Assembly: GCA_031552235.1 (NCBI GenBank)
Contig: JAVBMR010000024.1
Coordinates: 22,386-86,385 of the forward strand
Direction: 5' to 3'
DNA length: 64,000 nt
DNA from: WRDF01 sp031552235
Lineage (GTDB): Bacteria; Bacteroidota; Bacteroidia; Bacteroidales; Rikenellaceae
The notes beneath the pieces were generated by a model. That model did no database searches. It saw nothing but the letters and a program-made list of their open reading frames with translations, and had not been told where the DNA came from. This document shows, one piece after another, positions 8,705 through 17,514 of this stretch. The position numbers and the translations under genes were made by a program. Numbering within the stretch: position 1 is the stretch's first letter; every line of letters begins with the position of its first letter.

Positions 8705-9067
8705 GCTTATCCGCAAAAATACCCCTAATCTTTAAATAAGGTCAAATATTAATCTATTGGTGTCGCTTCGCGACACCGGCAGCCTGCCGCCGCCCAACGT
8801 GGCGGACTGGTCGCTTCGGCGACTCCGATAGAGCGGGAACGTCGATCTACACCCGGAACGCTGTGCTGCGAAACTGTGCCCGTTGCCAGCGGCAGACTTG
8901 TCGCTTCGGCGACCCCGATAGAGCGTCAAGGTTATTTCACTTCCAAGAGTTCCGGTGCGTGCTAATATCCCTGCTCTTTCCGTGTGCCGGAAGGCATCCC
9001 GCTTTCCGCTCGTTCGCGCCCGTCGCCAGCGGCAGACTGCACCGCAGGAGTAATATTGCGGATAAGC
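8705..9067 (+). repeat. 363-bp structured element, full copy
   Basis: Both ends carry GCTTATCCGCAA in inverted orientation, and the similarity extends outward into TAATTA on each side. The interior has the hairpins GGTGTCGC-ttc-GCGACACC and GTCGC-ttcg-GCGAC. Part of the unit (a CCAGCGGCAGACT segment) is duplicated at about 8891 and 9027. A shorter homologue in reverse orientation lies at 49057-49290. The region carries no convincing gene; with the preceding repeat it fills most of the 770-bp gap between the TPR and GH130 genes. Confidence 0.7.
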
Positions 9068-9106
9068 ATACTAATTATCCCTGTTTGCTTGGCCATTTTT
9101 CAACGA

Positions 9107-9136
9107 AAAGGAGCGGCCGTAAGGCCGCTCCTTTTT
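9107..9136. terminator. bidirectional intrinsic terminator
   Basis: The stem GGAGCGGCC/GGCCGCTCC with a GTAA loop has A4 before and T5 after it. It serves the minus-strand GH130-like gene. Confidence 0.75.
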
Positions 9137-9223
9137 CGCGAGGCTGTTCCCATGTAACTTACGGGGTTGCCCCAAAGTTTGCGATGATAACTCCCGCCGT
9201 CTTTTGACCACCCGGACAGCCAG

Positions 9224-10363
9224 TTATTTCTTCTTCTTTTTTGCAGCGGGATCGTAGACCGCTACCCCGACGCGCGAATCGGCGCAACCGTAATAGAGAT
9301 ACCATTTCTTGTTGTGCAGCACCAGGCCCTCGATGAATACCGTTCCGGCCGGGTATTGCCCGCTCTTTTCGAACGAGGCCTCGGGGATGAAGAACGGCTT
9401 GTCGAGCCTGCCGATGAGTTTTGTGGGGTCTTTGCTGTCGAACAGGGCCTGTCCGGCGCAGTAGGAGTTGAACGTGTAGTTGGGGTCGCCCTTGGTGCTG
9501 CCGCCGTTCTTGCCGTTGTAGAAAAGTATGATGCCTTTGTCGGTCATTACGGCAGGAGGGCCGCATTCGGGGAAATCGCTGTCGAAATATCCCGCACGCG
9601 GTTCCATCAATCTCAGCAGTTCGCCCTTTTCGTTGAGCATCGGTGTCCAGTCCGTAAGGTTGTCCGATGTGGCGACGTTCACGAACCGTTCGCCCCAGTA
9701 CATCCAGTATTTGCCGTCGATCTTGGCGATGACGGTCTTGCCCCCTTTGACTTTGGTTATGACCGAAGCCGATTTGGTGTAATTATTATTGAATCGCCCG
9801 TCGTACGCTTTGGCGAATGCGGGGCCGTGCTTCTGCCAGTTTTTCAGGTCGCGCGACGTGGCCACGGCCAGGCGCGCCGTTTTACGGTTCCATTGGGTGT
9901 ACATCATAACGTAGAGCCCGTCTTCGGTCATGGCGATGCGGGGGTCTTCCGTTCCTCCGGGCCATTCGTTGTCATGCTGTGCGTCGTTGTCCGGGTAGAA
10001 TACCGGCTGCGGCAGGCGTTCGAAATGAATGCCGTCTTTAGACCATGCGTAGCCGAGGCGCGATGTGCGTTTGCCGATCCCCTCGCCGAAGCGGTCTTCC
10101 GCGCGGTAAAACACTATGATATTGCCGTCCTTTATCGTGGCGGCAGGGTTGAACGTGTCGTTCGATTCCCATGCTACAGGGCCTTTTGTAACAGGGCAAT
10201 TAAATCTCGTAGTGGTGTCGGGCGAGATTACCGGGTTGACGCCTTCGGGCCTTACGAAGTTCGTCCATGCCCAGTCCGGGTATTCCGAGGGTTGTTTCGC
10301 TTGGCATGACAATGCCATTGCTGCGGACAATAGCATGGTGGCAAGGAATAGTCGTTTTTTCAT
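9224..10363 (-). CDS. exported GH130-like (GH43/GH130 five-bladed propeller) glycosidase
   Basis: A 379 aa protein with an N-terminal export signal ending in MALSC, a probable lipobox with C20 (not fully canonical). The rest is a five-bladed beta-propeller. FNPAATIKDGNIIVFYRAED, RLGYAWSKDGIHFER and WPGGTEDPRIAMTEDGLYVMMYTQW match the GH130 pattern, a family of beta-mannoside phosphorylases and hydrolases. The start at 10363 was chosen because the upstream in-frame extension lacks a signal sequence. The C-terminus ends in a run of lysines. The GH92 mannosidase at 54 kb is another mannan-related enzyme in the window. Whether this acts as a phosphorylase or a hydrolase, and on which sugar, is not visible. 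Confidence 0.78.
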   Translation of the reverse strand: MKKRLFLATMLLSAAMALSCQAKQPSEYPDWAWTNFVRPEGVNPVISPDTTTRFNCPVTKGPVAWESNDTFNPAATIKDGNIIVFYRAEDRFGEGIGKRTSRLGYAWSKDGIHFERLPQPVFYPDNDAQHDNEWPGGTEDPRIAMTEDGLYVMMYTQWNRKTARLAVATSRDLKNWQKHGPAFAKAYDGRFNNNYTKSASVITKVKGGKTVIAKIDGKYWMYWGERFVNVATSDNLTDWTPMLNEKGELLRLMEPRAGYFDSDFPECGPPAVMTDKGIILFYNGKNGGSTKGDPNYTFNSYCAGQALFDSKDPTKLIGRLDKPFFIPEASFEKSGQYPAGTVFIEGLVLHNKKWYLYYGCADSRVGVAVYDPAAKKKKK

Positions 10364-10427
10364 TTCAGGGTATTTTTGGTTGTTTTTATTCCTGTATTTT
10401 GTAAAAGTAATGAAATTGTTCCAAAAT

Positions 10428-10459
10428 AAAAAGGACAACCTGTGCAGGCTGTCCTTTTT
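10428..10459 (-). terminator. terminator of the korAB operon
   Basis: The stem AAAAAGGACA/TGTCCTTTTT with a partly paired interior follows the korB stop on the minus strand. Confidence 0.75.
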
Positions 10460-10478
10460 AGTGGGTTTAACGGGGAAA

Positions 10479-11513
10479 TTATTTCACTTCCCAGGTGCTT
10501 CCGCTGTTGAGCAGTTCGTCCACGCTGTGTATCTTGCAGTTGCATTGCACGTCGGCAACCTGGCCGCATACCCTGTCGTCGTACGACGCGTCTTCCACGT
10601 CGCGGATCACGCCGAGCGCGACCGGGAATTCGGGGCCTTCCATGTTGACGAGCATCATGTGTATGGCCGGCTTCGGTTCACGCGCGTTGTGTACGAGGAT
10701 ATCCTTTTCGGTGATCCCGTTCTCGCCGATGGTCACCACTTCGAGTTCGAGGCCGTTGAGGCGGATACCTTTGTTTTTTGCCTTGCCGAAGACCATGGGT
10801 TCGCCGTGGCGCAGGACGATGGTGTTTTCCTCGCGGAGTTCTTTCGTGGCGGTGAATTTCGCGAATGTCTTATCGTTGAATATCACGCAATTCTGGAGTA
10901 CTTCGACCACCGACATCCCCTTGTGTGCCGCGGCGGCTTCGCAAAGTTGCTGCGTGAGCGCTACCTCGATGTCGATCGAGCGGGCGAAGAACGTCCCGCG
11001 TGCGCCGAGTACCAGCTCGCCGGGCTTGAACGGGTTCTCGACCGTACCGAACGGTGACGTTTTGGTTACCTTGCCAAGTTCCGAGGTGGGGGAGTACTGC
11101 CCTTTCGTGAGGCCGTATATCTGGTTGTTGAATACCAGTAGGTTGAGGTCGATATTGCGCCTGACCGCGTGGATGAAGTGGTTTCCGCCGATGGCCAACG
11201 AGTCGCCGTCGCCGCTGGTCACCCACACCGAAAGCTCCGGGTTGCCCACTTTCACGCCGGTGGCTATCGCCGCCGCGCGGCCGTGGATGCTGTGGAAACC
11301 ATATGTGTTGACGTAGTAGGGGAAGCGCGAAGAACATCCGATACCCGACACCACGACGAATTTTTCGTGCGGTATGCCTGCGGTCTTCGCCACTTCGGGC
11401 ATGGCTTTCACAACGGAGTTGAGGATGGCGTAGTCGCCGCATCCGGGACACCATTTCACTTCCTGGTCGCTCTTGAAGTCCTGAGCCGTGTATATATATT
11501 TATTGTCTGCCAT
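10479..11513 (-). CDS. korB: 2-oxoacid:ferredoxin oxidoreductase, beta (TPP-binding) subunit
   Basis: The beta subunit of the enzyme that oxidatively decarboxylates a 2-oxoacid (probably 2-oxoglutarate) to the acyl-CoA and passes electrons to ferredoxin; it also runs in reverse in anaerobes. The 344 aa protein has KWCPGCGDYAIL near the N-terminus and the thiamine-diphosphate/Mg motif GDGDSLAIGGNHFIHAVRRN, followed by NNQIYGLTKGQYSPTS. Only 2 nt separate it from the upstream korA stop, so the two are co-transcribed, alpha first. Substrate choice between 2-oxoglutarate and related oxoacids is inferred from family similarity. Confidence 0.93.
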   Translation of the reverse strand: MADNKYIYTAQDFKSDQEVKWCPGCGDYAILNSVVKAMPEVAKTAGIPHEKFVVVSGIGCSSRFPYYVNTYGFHSIHGRAAAIATGVKVGNPELSVWVTSGDGDSLAIGGNHFIHAVRRNIDLNLLVFNNQIYGLTKGQYSPTSELGKVTKTSPFGTVENPFKPGELVLGARGTFFARSIDIEVALTQQLCEAAAAHKGMSVVEVLQNCVIFNDKTFAKFTATKELREENTIVLRHGEPMVFGKAKNKGIRLNGLELEVVTIGENGITEKDILVHNAREPKPAIHMMLVNMEGPEFPVALGVIRDVEDASYDDRVCGQVADVQCNCKIHSVDELLNSGSTWEVK

Positions 11514-11515
11514 CG

Positions 11516-13363
11516 TTATCCCAGTATAGAGTTAAACTTGTCTTTGAGTTCCGCTACGGTGAAAGGCTGCCCCTGTACCTTGTTGAACTGCTCGAACGTG
11601 AATTCCTGGAAATTCATCCGCAGGTAGTCGGCGAACTGCCCGAGGTTGAGCTCGCAAACCACGATCTTCTTGTAGTTCCTGAATATATCCCTCACGTTCT
11701 TCGGGAGCGGGTTGATGTAGTTGAACTGGCACAGCGAAACGCTCTTGCCTTCGGCACGCATGGCGTTGACGCCAGACAGGAGGTGTCCTTTCGTTCCGCC
11801 CCAGCCCACGACCAGCAGGTCGCCTTTTTCGTCGCCTATAACGGTCTGATCGGGAATAAATTCCTGAACCTTAGCTACTTTCGCGGCACGTGTGTCGGTC
11901 ATTTTCTGGTGGTTGGCCGGTACAGTCGAGGGCGAGCCTTTGAGCGCGTCCTTTTCCAGGCCGCCTATGCGGTGTTCCATCCCCGGGGTCCCCGGAAGCG
12001 CCCATCCGCGTGCGAGCTTGTCGTTGCGTTTGTATGGCATAAATGCGCCGCCGTCCTCGGTTTTGGTCACGATGGGCGGTACGATGGCCGGATAGTCCTT
12101 CATCGAAGGGATCTTCCACGGTTCGCTGCCGTTCGCAAGGTAGCCGTCGGTCAGAAGGATAACAGGCGTCATGTGTTCCATGGTCAGCTTGCCTGCCATG
12201 AAAGCGTAGTCGAAGCAGTCCGAAGGCGTGCTGGCTGCCATCACGATGAGCGGACACTCGCCGTTGCGTCCCCAAAGCGCCTGGAGAAGGTCGGCTTGTT
12301 CGGTCTTGGTCGGAAGCCCTGTCGATGGGCCGCCGCGCTGCACGTTCACGATCACGAGCGGAAGCTCGGTTATAACCGCCAAGCCCATGGCTTCCGATTT
12401 GAGCGAAAGGCCGGGGCCGGAAGTGGTCGTAACCGCGAAATTACCTGCGTACGAAGCGCCGATGGCCGTACAGATGCCTGCAATCTCATCCTCGGCCTGC
12501 AATGTCTTAACCCCGAGGTCTTTGCGCTTGGCAAGTTCTTCGAGGATAACGGTCGCCGGGGTGATGGGGTAGGAGCCGCAGAAAAGCGGACGTCCGCTCT
12601 TTTCCGCCGCTGCGATGAATCCCCAAGCAACGGCCTGGTTGCCGCTGATGCTGCGGTAGCGTCCTTTGGGCAGGTCTGCCGGAGCTATCTCGTATGTGTT
12701 GGCGAAGGCGTGCGTATTGGCCGCGTAGTTGAAACCGGCTTTGAGCGCGAGCTTGTTGGCTTTGGCTACTTCCGGGTTCTTTTTCAGGAACTTGGCGTCG
12801 ATATAATTCTCGGTGTGTTCCAGAGGGCGGCTGAAAAGGCAGAAGCATATCCCCAGCGTAAACATGTTCTTGCATTTGAGCTTCGACTTCAGGTCTATGT
12901 CGACCTCCGCCAGCGCGTCCTTTGTCATCGTCGTGATGGGCGCGTGTATTATATTATAGTCCTGCAGGCCGAGTTCCTTGAACGGGTCGTCGGTGCAGAA
13001 TCCGGCCTTGAGGACAGACGCTTTGTCGTAAGAGTCGGCGTCTATTATAATGGTCGCCGATTTTTTGACCCAGCAGGCGTTGGCTTTGAGCGCCGCGGGG
13101 TTCATCGCGACCAACACGTCGCAATAATCGCCCGGGGTGTTCATTTTAGAGCTTCCGAAATGTACCTGGAAACCCGAAACGCCTGCCACGGTGCCTTGTG
13201 GGGCGCGGATCTCGGAAGGATAATCCGGGAAAGTGAGGATCCCGTTGCCTAAGAACGCCGAAGCGTCGGAAAAAAGAGTCCCCGTAAGCTGCATACCGTC
13301 GCCGGAGTCGCCCGAAAACCGGATGACTACGTCTTCAAGTTCCACTTTGTTGGATTGATCCAT
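11516..13363 (-). CDS. korA: 2-oxoacid:ferredoxin oxidoreductase, fused gamma-alpha subunit
   Basis: A 615 aa protein fusing the gamma domain (residues about 8-190, starting VIRFSGDSGDGMQLTG) to the alpha/pyrimidine-binding domain (from about 215, ISGNQAVAWGFIAAAEKSG; YPITPATVILEEL; AEDEIAGICTAIGASYAG) and the C-terminal domain II. This fused form is typical of KorA in Bacteroidetes. It is the first gene of the korA-korB operon behind a candidate -7 box. No ferredoxin-like delta subunit is encoded beside it, so electrons must go to a separate ferredoxin. Confidence 0.93.
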   Translation of the reverse strand: MDQSNKVELEDVVIRFSGDSGDGMQLTGTLFSDASAFLGNGILTFPDYPSEIRAPQGTVAGVSGFQVHFGSSKMNTPGDYCDVLVAMNPAALKANACWVKKSATIIIDADSYDKASVLKAGFCTDDPFKELGLQDYNIIHAPITTMTKDALAEVDIDLKSKLKCKNMFTLGICFCLFSRPLEHTENYIDAKFLKKNPEVAKANKLALKAGFNYAANTHAFANTYEIAPADLPKGRYRSISGNQAVAWGFIAAAEKSGRPLFCGSYPITPATVILEELAKRKDLGVKTLQAEDEIAGICTAIGASYAGNFAVTTTSGPGLSLKSEAMGLAVITELPLVIVNVQRGGPSTGLPTKTEQADLLQALWGRNGECPLIVMAASTPSDCFDYAFMAGKLTMEHMTPVILLTDGYLANGSEPWKIPSMKDYPAIVPPIVTKTEDGGAFMPYKRNDKLARGWALPGTPGMEHRIGGLEKDALKGSPSTVPANHQKMTDTRAAKVAKVQEFIPDQTVIGDEKGDLLVVGWGGTKGHLLSGVNAMRAEGKSVSLCQFNYINPLPKNVRDIFRNYKKIVVCELNLGQFADYLRMNFQEFTFEQFNKVQGQPFTVAELKDKFNSILG

Positions 13364-13456
13364 GATATGATTAAGATTAGTCTGAATTTTTAATGAAATG
13401 GTTACAATTTCATGTTTTTTTATTCAAGCCCCCCTCTTTAAAGGGGGTTTGATATG

Positions 13457-13464
13457 CAAATATA
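13457..13464 (-). promoter_or_regulatory. -7 box for korAB
   Basis: TATATTTG on the minus strand, 93 nt before the korA start; a TTG -33 box is not evident. A hairpin of CCCCCT/AGGGGG at 13427-13448 lies in the leader. Confidence 0.45.
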
Positions 13465-13539
13465 CTGATTTTTATCTAAACATGTATCCGCCGGCGCGAA
13501 ATTTTACCTCGTTTAACGCTAACTTAACTTAATAATAAG

Positions 13540-13570
13540 TTTGAACGATAAAAAATTATTCATACTTTTG
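13540..13570 (+). promoter_or_regulatory. promoter of the acetyl-CoA hydrolase/transferase gene
   Basis: TTTG at 13540-13543, a 19-nt spacer and TACTTTTG at 13563-13570, an exact match to the Bacteroidetes promoter pattern. Confidence 0.8.
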
Positions 13571-13618
13571 GGATTCGATTATTGAAATAATCCAAACAAA
13601 AATAGAACAAAAACGGCC

Positions 13619-14938
13619 ATGAACCACAAAATTAAATTCGTTTCCGCCGAAGAGGCTGTCAAAGTGATCAAATCGGGCGACCACATCCACCTCAGCAGTG
13701 TGGCCAGCGCGCCCCAGTGCCTGATCAACGCGATGTGCAAAAGGGGAGAGAACGGCGAGCTTAAAGACGTCCGCATCCACCACCTCCACACCGAAGGCCC
13801 GGCGCCCTATGCCGACGCACGGTTCGAAGGCATTTTCCAGCACGACGCTTTCTTCGTAGGCTCGAACGTCCGCAAGGAGGTGCAGGCAGGCGCGGCCGAT
13901 TATATCCCGATCTTCCTCGGCGAAACGCAGAAACTCTACCGCTCAGGTGTGGTTCCGTGCAACGTGGCGATGATTCAGGTGTGTCCGCCAGACGAACACG
14001 GTTATGTGTCGCTCGGTACTTCGGTAGACGCTACGCTCGCCGCTGTGGAGTGCGCAGACCATGTGATCGCCGTGATAAATAAGTATGTACCGCGCGCGTT
14101 CGGCGACGCTATGATACCGCTCTCTTATATAGATATTTTCGTTGAGGACGACCATCCGCTGATCGAGGGACACCTCTCCACTCCGGGCGAGATAGAATGC
14201 CAGATAGGGCGCAACTGTGCCGCCCTGATCGAGGACGGCGCGACGCTCCAGATGGGTATCGGAGCTATCCCCAACGCGGTGCTTTCGCAGTTGGGCGGCC
14301 ACAAGAACCTCGGGATCCACACCGAAATGTTCGCCGACGGCGTGCTGCCGCTGGTGGAAAAAGGCGTTATAAACGGAGAAAACAAGGCGATAGACAAGGG
14401 TAAGATGGTTTCCACGTTCCTCCTCGGTTCGCAGAAGGTATACGACTTCATCCACAACAACCCGCAGGTTTCGATGAAAGACGTGGGCTACACCAACGAC
14501 CCGTTCGTAATCGCCCAGAACCCGAAGGTGACAGCCATCAACTCGGCGATACAGATAGACATAACAGGGCAGGTTTGCGCCGACTCGATCGGGCGTAAGA
14601 TGTTCTCGGGCATCGGCGGCCAGATCGACTTTGTATACGGTGCTTCGCGCTCGCAGGGCGGCAAGGCCATCATAGCACTGCCTTCGGTTACGACCAAGGG
14701 TATCAGTAAGATATGCGACACGCTCAATCTGGGCGCAGGGGTCGTGACGTCGCGCTTCCATGCGCATTGGATCGTTACCGAGTACGGTGCTGTGAATCTC
14801 TACGGCCGCACGCTCCAGGAAAGGGCGAGGTTGCTGACGAGCATCGCACACCCCGACCACCGCGAAGAGCTTGAAAAAGCCGCTTTCGAACGCTACGGCT
14901 CGCACTACGCGTACATCCTCAAGACGGTTAAGGCGTAA
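13619..14938 (+). CDS. acetyl-CoA hydrolase/transferase family protein
   Basis: A class I CoA transferase of 439 aa, of the group annotated as acetate/4-hydroxybutyrate/succinate CoA-transferase or acetyl-CoA hydrolase. The CoA-binding GIGAIPNAVL segment and the catalytic glutamate E236 in GIHTEMFADGV are present, as is the C-terminal NLYGRTLQERARLLTSIAHPDHRE block. It is divergent from korAB, which makes acyl-CoA, so the pair could feed acyl-CoA to this enzyme with acetate as CoA acceptor or donor. It is a single gene between a clean promoter and a terminator. The true acyl substrate cannot be told from sequence. Confidence 0.9.
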   Translation: MNHKIKFVSAEEAVKVIKSGDHIHLSSVASAPQCLINAMCKRGENGELKDVRIHHLHTEGPAPYADARFEGIFQHDAFFVGSNVRKEVQAGAADYIPIFLGETQKLYRSGVVPCNVAMIQVCPPDEHGYVSLGTSVDATLAAVECADHVIAVINKYVPRAFGDAMIPLSYIDIFVEDDHPLIEGHLSTPGEIECQIGRNCAALIEDGATLQMGIGAIPNAVLSQLGGHKNLGIHTEMFADGVLPLVEKGVINGENKAIDKGKMVSTFLLGSQKVYDFIHNNPQVSMKDVGYTNDPFVIAQNPKVTAINSAIQIDITGQVCADSIGRKMFSGIGGQIDFVYGASRSQGGKAIIALPSVTTKGISKICDTLNLGAGVVTSRFHAHWIVTEYGAVNLYGRTLQERARLLTSIAHPDHREELEKAAFERYGSHYAYILKTVKA

Positions 14939-14959
14939 CGTTGTAATATGCAAAGGAAA

Positions 14960-14989
14960 CGGGAAGCTGTCAGCTTCCCGTATTTTTTT
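14960..14989 (+). terminator. terminator of the CoA-transferase gene
   Basis: The stem CGGGAAGC/GCTTCCCG is followed by TATTTTTTT. Confidence 0.88.
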
Positions 14990-15050
14990 GACCGATAACT
15001 GAGAAAATATAACGATGAGGCTTAATTCTCAAGAAGCCTTTCAAAAATAT

Positions 15051-15128
15051 ACATCCCGCGGCTGCGGGGGCGACGCTTTCAGCGTCGAGCCGTGGGATGT
15101 AGCGGCGGCCACAGGCCGCCGCCCATAC
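15051..15128 (+). repeat. two-hairpin CATCCCGCGG repeat
   Basis: The outer stem CATCCCGCGGCT/AGCCGTGGGATG encloses a GGGGG segment and the inner stem CGACGCT/AGCGTCG. It is followed by a perfect second hairpin GCGGCGGCC-aca-GGCCGCCGC. The same layout recurs at 35393 and, reversed, at 16203. Confidence 0.75.
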
Positions 15129-15172
15129 CATTGCAAAGGTAATAATACAAGAACTAAGCAATCTTCAACGAA

Positions 15173-15199
15173 AAACGGACAGAAATTTTCTGTCCGTTT
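15173..15199. terminator. intrinsic terminator, fabI side
   Basis: The stem AACGGACAGAA/TTCTGTCCGTT carries A/T runs on both sides. It lies 37 nt after the fabI stop on the minus strand. Confidence 0.75.
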
Positions 15200-15236
15200 C
15201 TTTTTATTTGTCACTGCGCCTTTCGGTCGGCCAGCC

Positions 15237-16100
15237 TTATTTCTTCGCTGATTTATTCTTGCTGACGTCGCGGAATTCGGCTTCGAGGCCTTTCTCGTAG
15301 GTCCCCATCGCGCGCATCGACATACCCATGCTGCTGAAACCGCCGTCGTGGAACAGGTTCTGCATGGTGACTTTGCGGGTTAGGTCCGAGAAGAGCGTCA
15401 AAACGTAATCGGCGCAGTCGGCAGCGGTTGCGTTGCCCAAAGGCGACATGCGTTCGGCGAAATCGAGCAGGTCGCCGAGGCCGAGAACACCGCTACCTGC
15501 GGTAGTGGGCGTGGGCGATTGCGACACCGTGTTGATACGTATCTTTTTCTCGCGGCCGTAGATGTAGCCGAAACTGCGTGCTATGGATTCGAGGAGCGCC
15601 TTGGCGTCGGCCATGTCGTTGTAGCCGTAGAGCGTGCGCTGGGCGGCGATGTACGAAAGGGCCACTATCGAACCCCAGTCGTTCAGCGCGTCTTTCTGGC
15701 GTGCCACCTGAATGACCTTGTGGAACGAAATTGCCGAGATATCGAGTGTTTTCGAAAGGAAATCGTAGTCGAGGTCGTCATACGTGCGGCCTTTGCGTAC
15801 GTTGAGCGACATGCCGATCGAGTGGAGGATGAAGTCGAACTTGCCTCCGAACTGCTCCATCGTTTTATCTATAAGGTTCTCAAGATCCGGTACGCTGGTT
15901 GCGTCGGCCGCGATTACCGTGGCTTTGCATTTCTTTGCCAGTTCGTCGATCGTACCCATACGGATCGAAACCGCGGTGTTCGTAAGTACTATCTCCGCGC
16001 CTTCCTCCACGGCCCTTTCGGCTACTTTCCATGCTATCGACTGTTCGTTGAGCGCTCCGAAGATGAGGCCTTTTTTCCCTTTAAGAAGATTGTATGACAT
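15237..16100 (-). CDS. fabI: enoyl-[acyl-carrier-protein] reductase (NADH)
   Basis: Reduces trans-2-enoyl-ACP in the last step of each fatty-acid elongation cycle. The 287 aa short-chain reductase has the FabI-type nucleotide motif (GLIFGALNEQSIAW), SIGMSLNVRKG, and the catalytic Y-x6-K in YGYNDMADAK. The C-terminal GLGDLLDFAERMSPLGNATAADCADY block is typical. The start at 16100 (MSYNLLKGKK) was chosen over an ATG 22 codons upstream because it matches the family start. The C-terminus is lysine-rich. It is a single gene; triclosan-type inhibitors target this family. Confidence 0.95.
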   Translation of the reverse strand: MSYNLLKGKKGLIFGALNEQSIAWKVAERAVEEGAEIVLTNTAVSIRMGTIDELAKKCKATVIAADATSVPDLENLIDKTMEQFGGKFDFILHSIGMSLNVRKGRTYDDLDYDFLSKTLDISAISFHKVIQVARQKDALNDWGSIVALSYIAAQRTLYGYNDMADAKALLESIARSFGYIYGREKKIRINTVSQSPTPTTAGSGVLGLGDLLDFAERMSPLGNATAADCADYVLTLFSDLTRKVTMQNLFHDGGFSSMGMSMRAMGTYEKGLEAEFRDVSKNKSAKK

Positions 16101-16151
16101 AATCAAAATGTTGGTTTGACGGCTCAAAGGTAGTAAATTTCCATAAAATAC

Positions 16152-16184
16152 CGCCCCGCCTGCCAATTTTAGACAGACGGGGCG
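16152..16184 (-). terminator. terminator-like hairpin below the efflux operon
   Basis: The stem CGCCCCG/CGGGGCG with an inner TG/CA pair is followed on the minus strand by GTATTTTAT. It lies between the TolC-like gene end and the fabI start. Confidence 0.5.
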
Positions 16185-16202
16185 ACATATAAAGGCTGCG
16201 GA

Positions 16203-16269
16203 TGCCTATGGCAGCCGCTACATCCTGCGGCTTGGCGATTTCATCGCCGTCCCCGCAGCCGCGGGATGT
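16203..16269 (-). repeat. two-hairpin CATCCCGCGG repeat, reversed copy
   Basis: Read on the minus strand, ACATCCCGCGGCT, the inner stem GGCGAT-gaa-ATCGCC, then the pairing AGCCGCAGGATGT, then GCGGCTGCC-ata-GGCATCCGC. The inner GATGAAATCGCC is shared with the 35393 copy. Confidence 0.7.
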
Positions 16270-16335
16270 ATGTGCCGGAAACACGCTTTGTGTCATCCCG
16301 GAGATTAAGCAAAATCCGTGTTAAAGCCTGCCTTG

Positions 16336-17514
16336 TCACAGCCTTATCATGTTTATGCGGGCGTAGGCCAGCAGATAGTCGCGCTGCAATTCGAGGATGG
16401 AGATATGCGCCTCGTAGATGGGCTGGATCTGCGAGAAGTACTCGGTTATGCCGATCCGGCCGGCATCGAGCGCCTTGCGTGCATACCCGACCGATTCCTC
16501 CAGGTTCAGCATTGATTCGTACCTCGACAGCGATTCGCGCATGATCCGCGCCTGGGCGTATTGCTCGCGCAGCCCGGTCTGTATATCGACTTCCTTGCTC
16601 TGGAGCGCCGCTTCCGCATACTCTTGTTGTGCTTTTGCACGCTTCACGTTGTTGCGGTTGCCGAACATGGGGATGCTCATGCCCATTTGCAGTCCGTTGA
16701 ACCGCTCGCCGGGGCCGAACTCGTGTATGTAGCCTGCCGACAATTTGGGCAGCGACAGGCTCCGGCTCAGCTTAATGTCGCGCTCTGAGGCTTCTTTTTC
16801 GGCCATCAGGGCCAGCAGTTCGGGAGACATGTCGGCGTACTCGGCATAAACCTCGTCGAACGGCCGCAAGTCGGGAAGTTGCCCGAAGTCCGCCACGGCG
16901 ATATCAACGCCCTGGCCACCGTTCAGCCCGGCCAGCCTTTCGAGTGCCGATTCCAGCCCGACCTCGGCCATTTTCAGCGCGTTGTCCTTTTCTATCAGTG
17001 TGAAGTTGGCTTCGTTGAACTGAAGCACATTAGCGTCCCCGACTTCAAGTTTTTTCTCGTACACGCCAGCTATATCCCTGGCGTTCTGTGCAAGAAAGCC
17101 AAGTACCGAAACAATACGTTTAAGGTTCACGGCTTCTATGTAGAGGGTTTGCGCTTCGAGAAGCAGCGATTGCCGCGCGGCCTGGTACTCGTGGCCGTAC
17201 TTCTCGGCCAGCGCCTGCGCAAGCTTGTTGCGGTTGGCGTAAACGGTCGGAAAATCGAATGGCTGCGACACCGAGATCTCCCCCGTTTTCCCAAGCGAAG
17301 AAGGGTTGCCCCACTTATATTCGAACCCGATTTCCGGGTCTGCGAGGCTGTTGCCCACCTTGGCCTCGATGGTCTGGGCGTCGCGCAGCTTGCGCAGGGC
17401 GGCGAGGGTGGCGTTGTTGGCCTCGACGTCGGTCAGTATCCTCTCCAGCTCGGTTTGTGCCGAGAGGGAAAGAGCCGCCGCCGCGAAGGCTATCGCTAAA
17501 AATATCTTTTTCAT
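16336..17514 (-). CDS. TolC-family outer membrane efflux protein
   Basis: The outer-membrane channel of a tripartite efflux pump. It has 392 aa, rather short for the family, with a signal peptide MKKIFLAIAFAAAALSLSAQ. The rest consists of two similar helical halves typical of OEP repeats, starting ELERILTDVEANNATLAALR and, in the second half, MSPELLALMAEKEASERDIKLSRSLSLPKLSAGY. Its start overlaps the end of the RND pump gene by 4 nt (ATGA), so the two are translated together. It is the last gene of the adaptor-pump-channel set. Confidence 0.9.
   Translation of the reverse strand: MKKIFLAIAFAAAALSLSAQTELERILTDVEANNATLAALRKLRDAQTIEAKVGNSLADPEIGFEYKWGNPSSLGKTGEISVSQPFDFPTVYANRNKLAQALAEKYGHEYQAARQSLLLEAQTLYIEAVNLKRIVSVLGFLAQNARDIAGVYEKKLEVGDANVLQFNEANFTLIEKDNALKMAEVGLESALERLAGLNGGQGVDIAVADFGQLPDLRPFDEVYAEYADMSPELLALMAEKEASERDIKLSRSLSLPKLSAGYIHEFGPGERFNGLQMGMSIPMFGNRNNVKRAKAQQEYAEAALQSKEVDIQTGLREQYAQARIMRESLSRYESMLNLEESVGYARKALDAGRIGITEYFSQIQPIYEAHISILELQRDYLLAYARINMIRL

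Noticed and set aside
8529..9207. Short frames in the gap between the TPR and GH130-like genes
   Set aside because: They run through hairpin repeats and are not conserved between the two copies of the repeat.
9314..10309. A 331-codon plus-strand frame opposite the GH130-like gene
   Set aside because: The minus-strand gene has a signal peptide and family motifs; the plus frame has neither.
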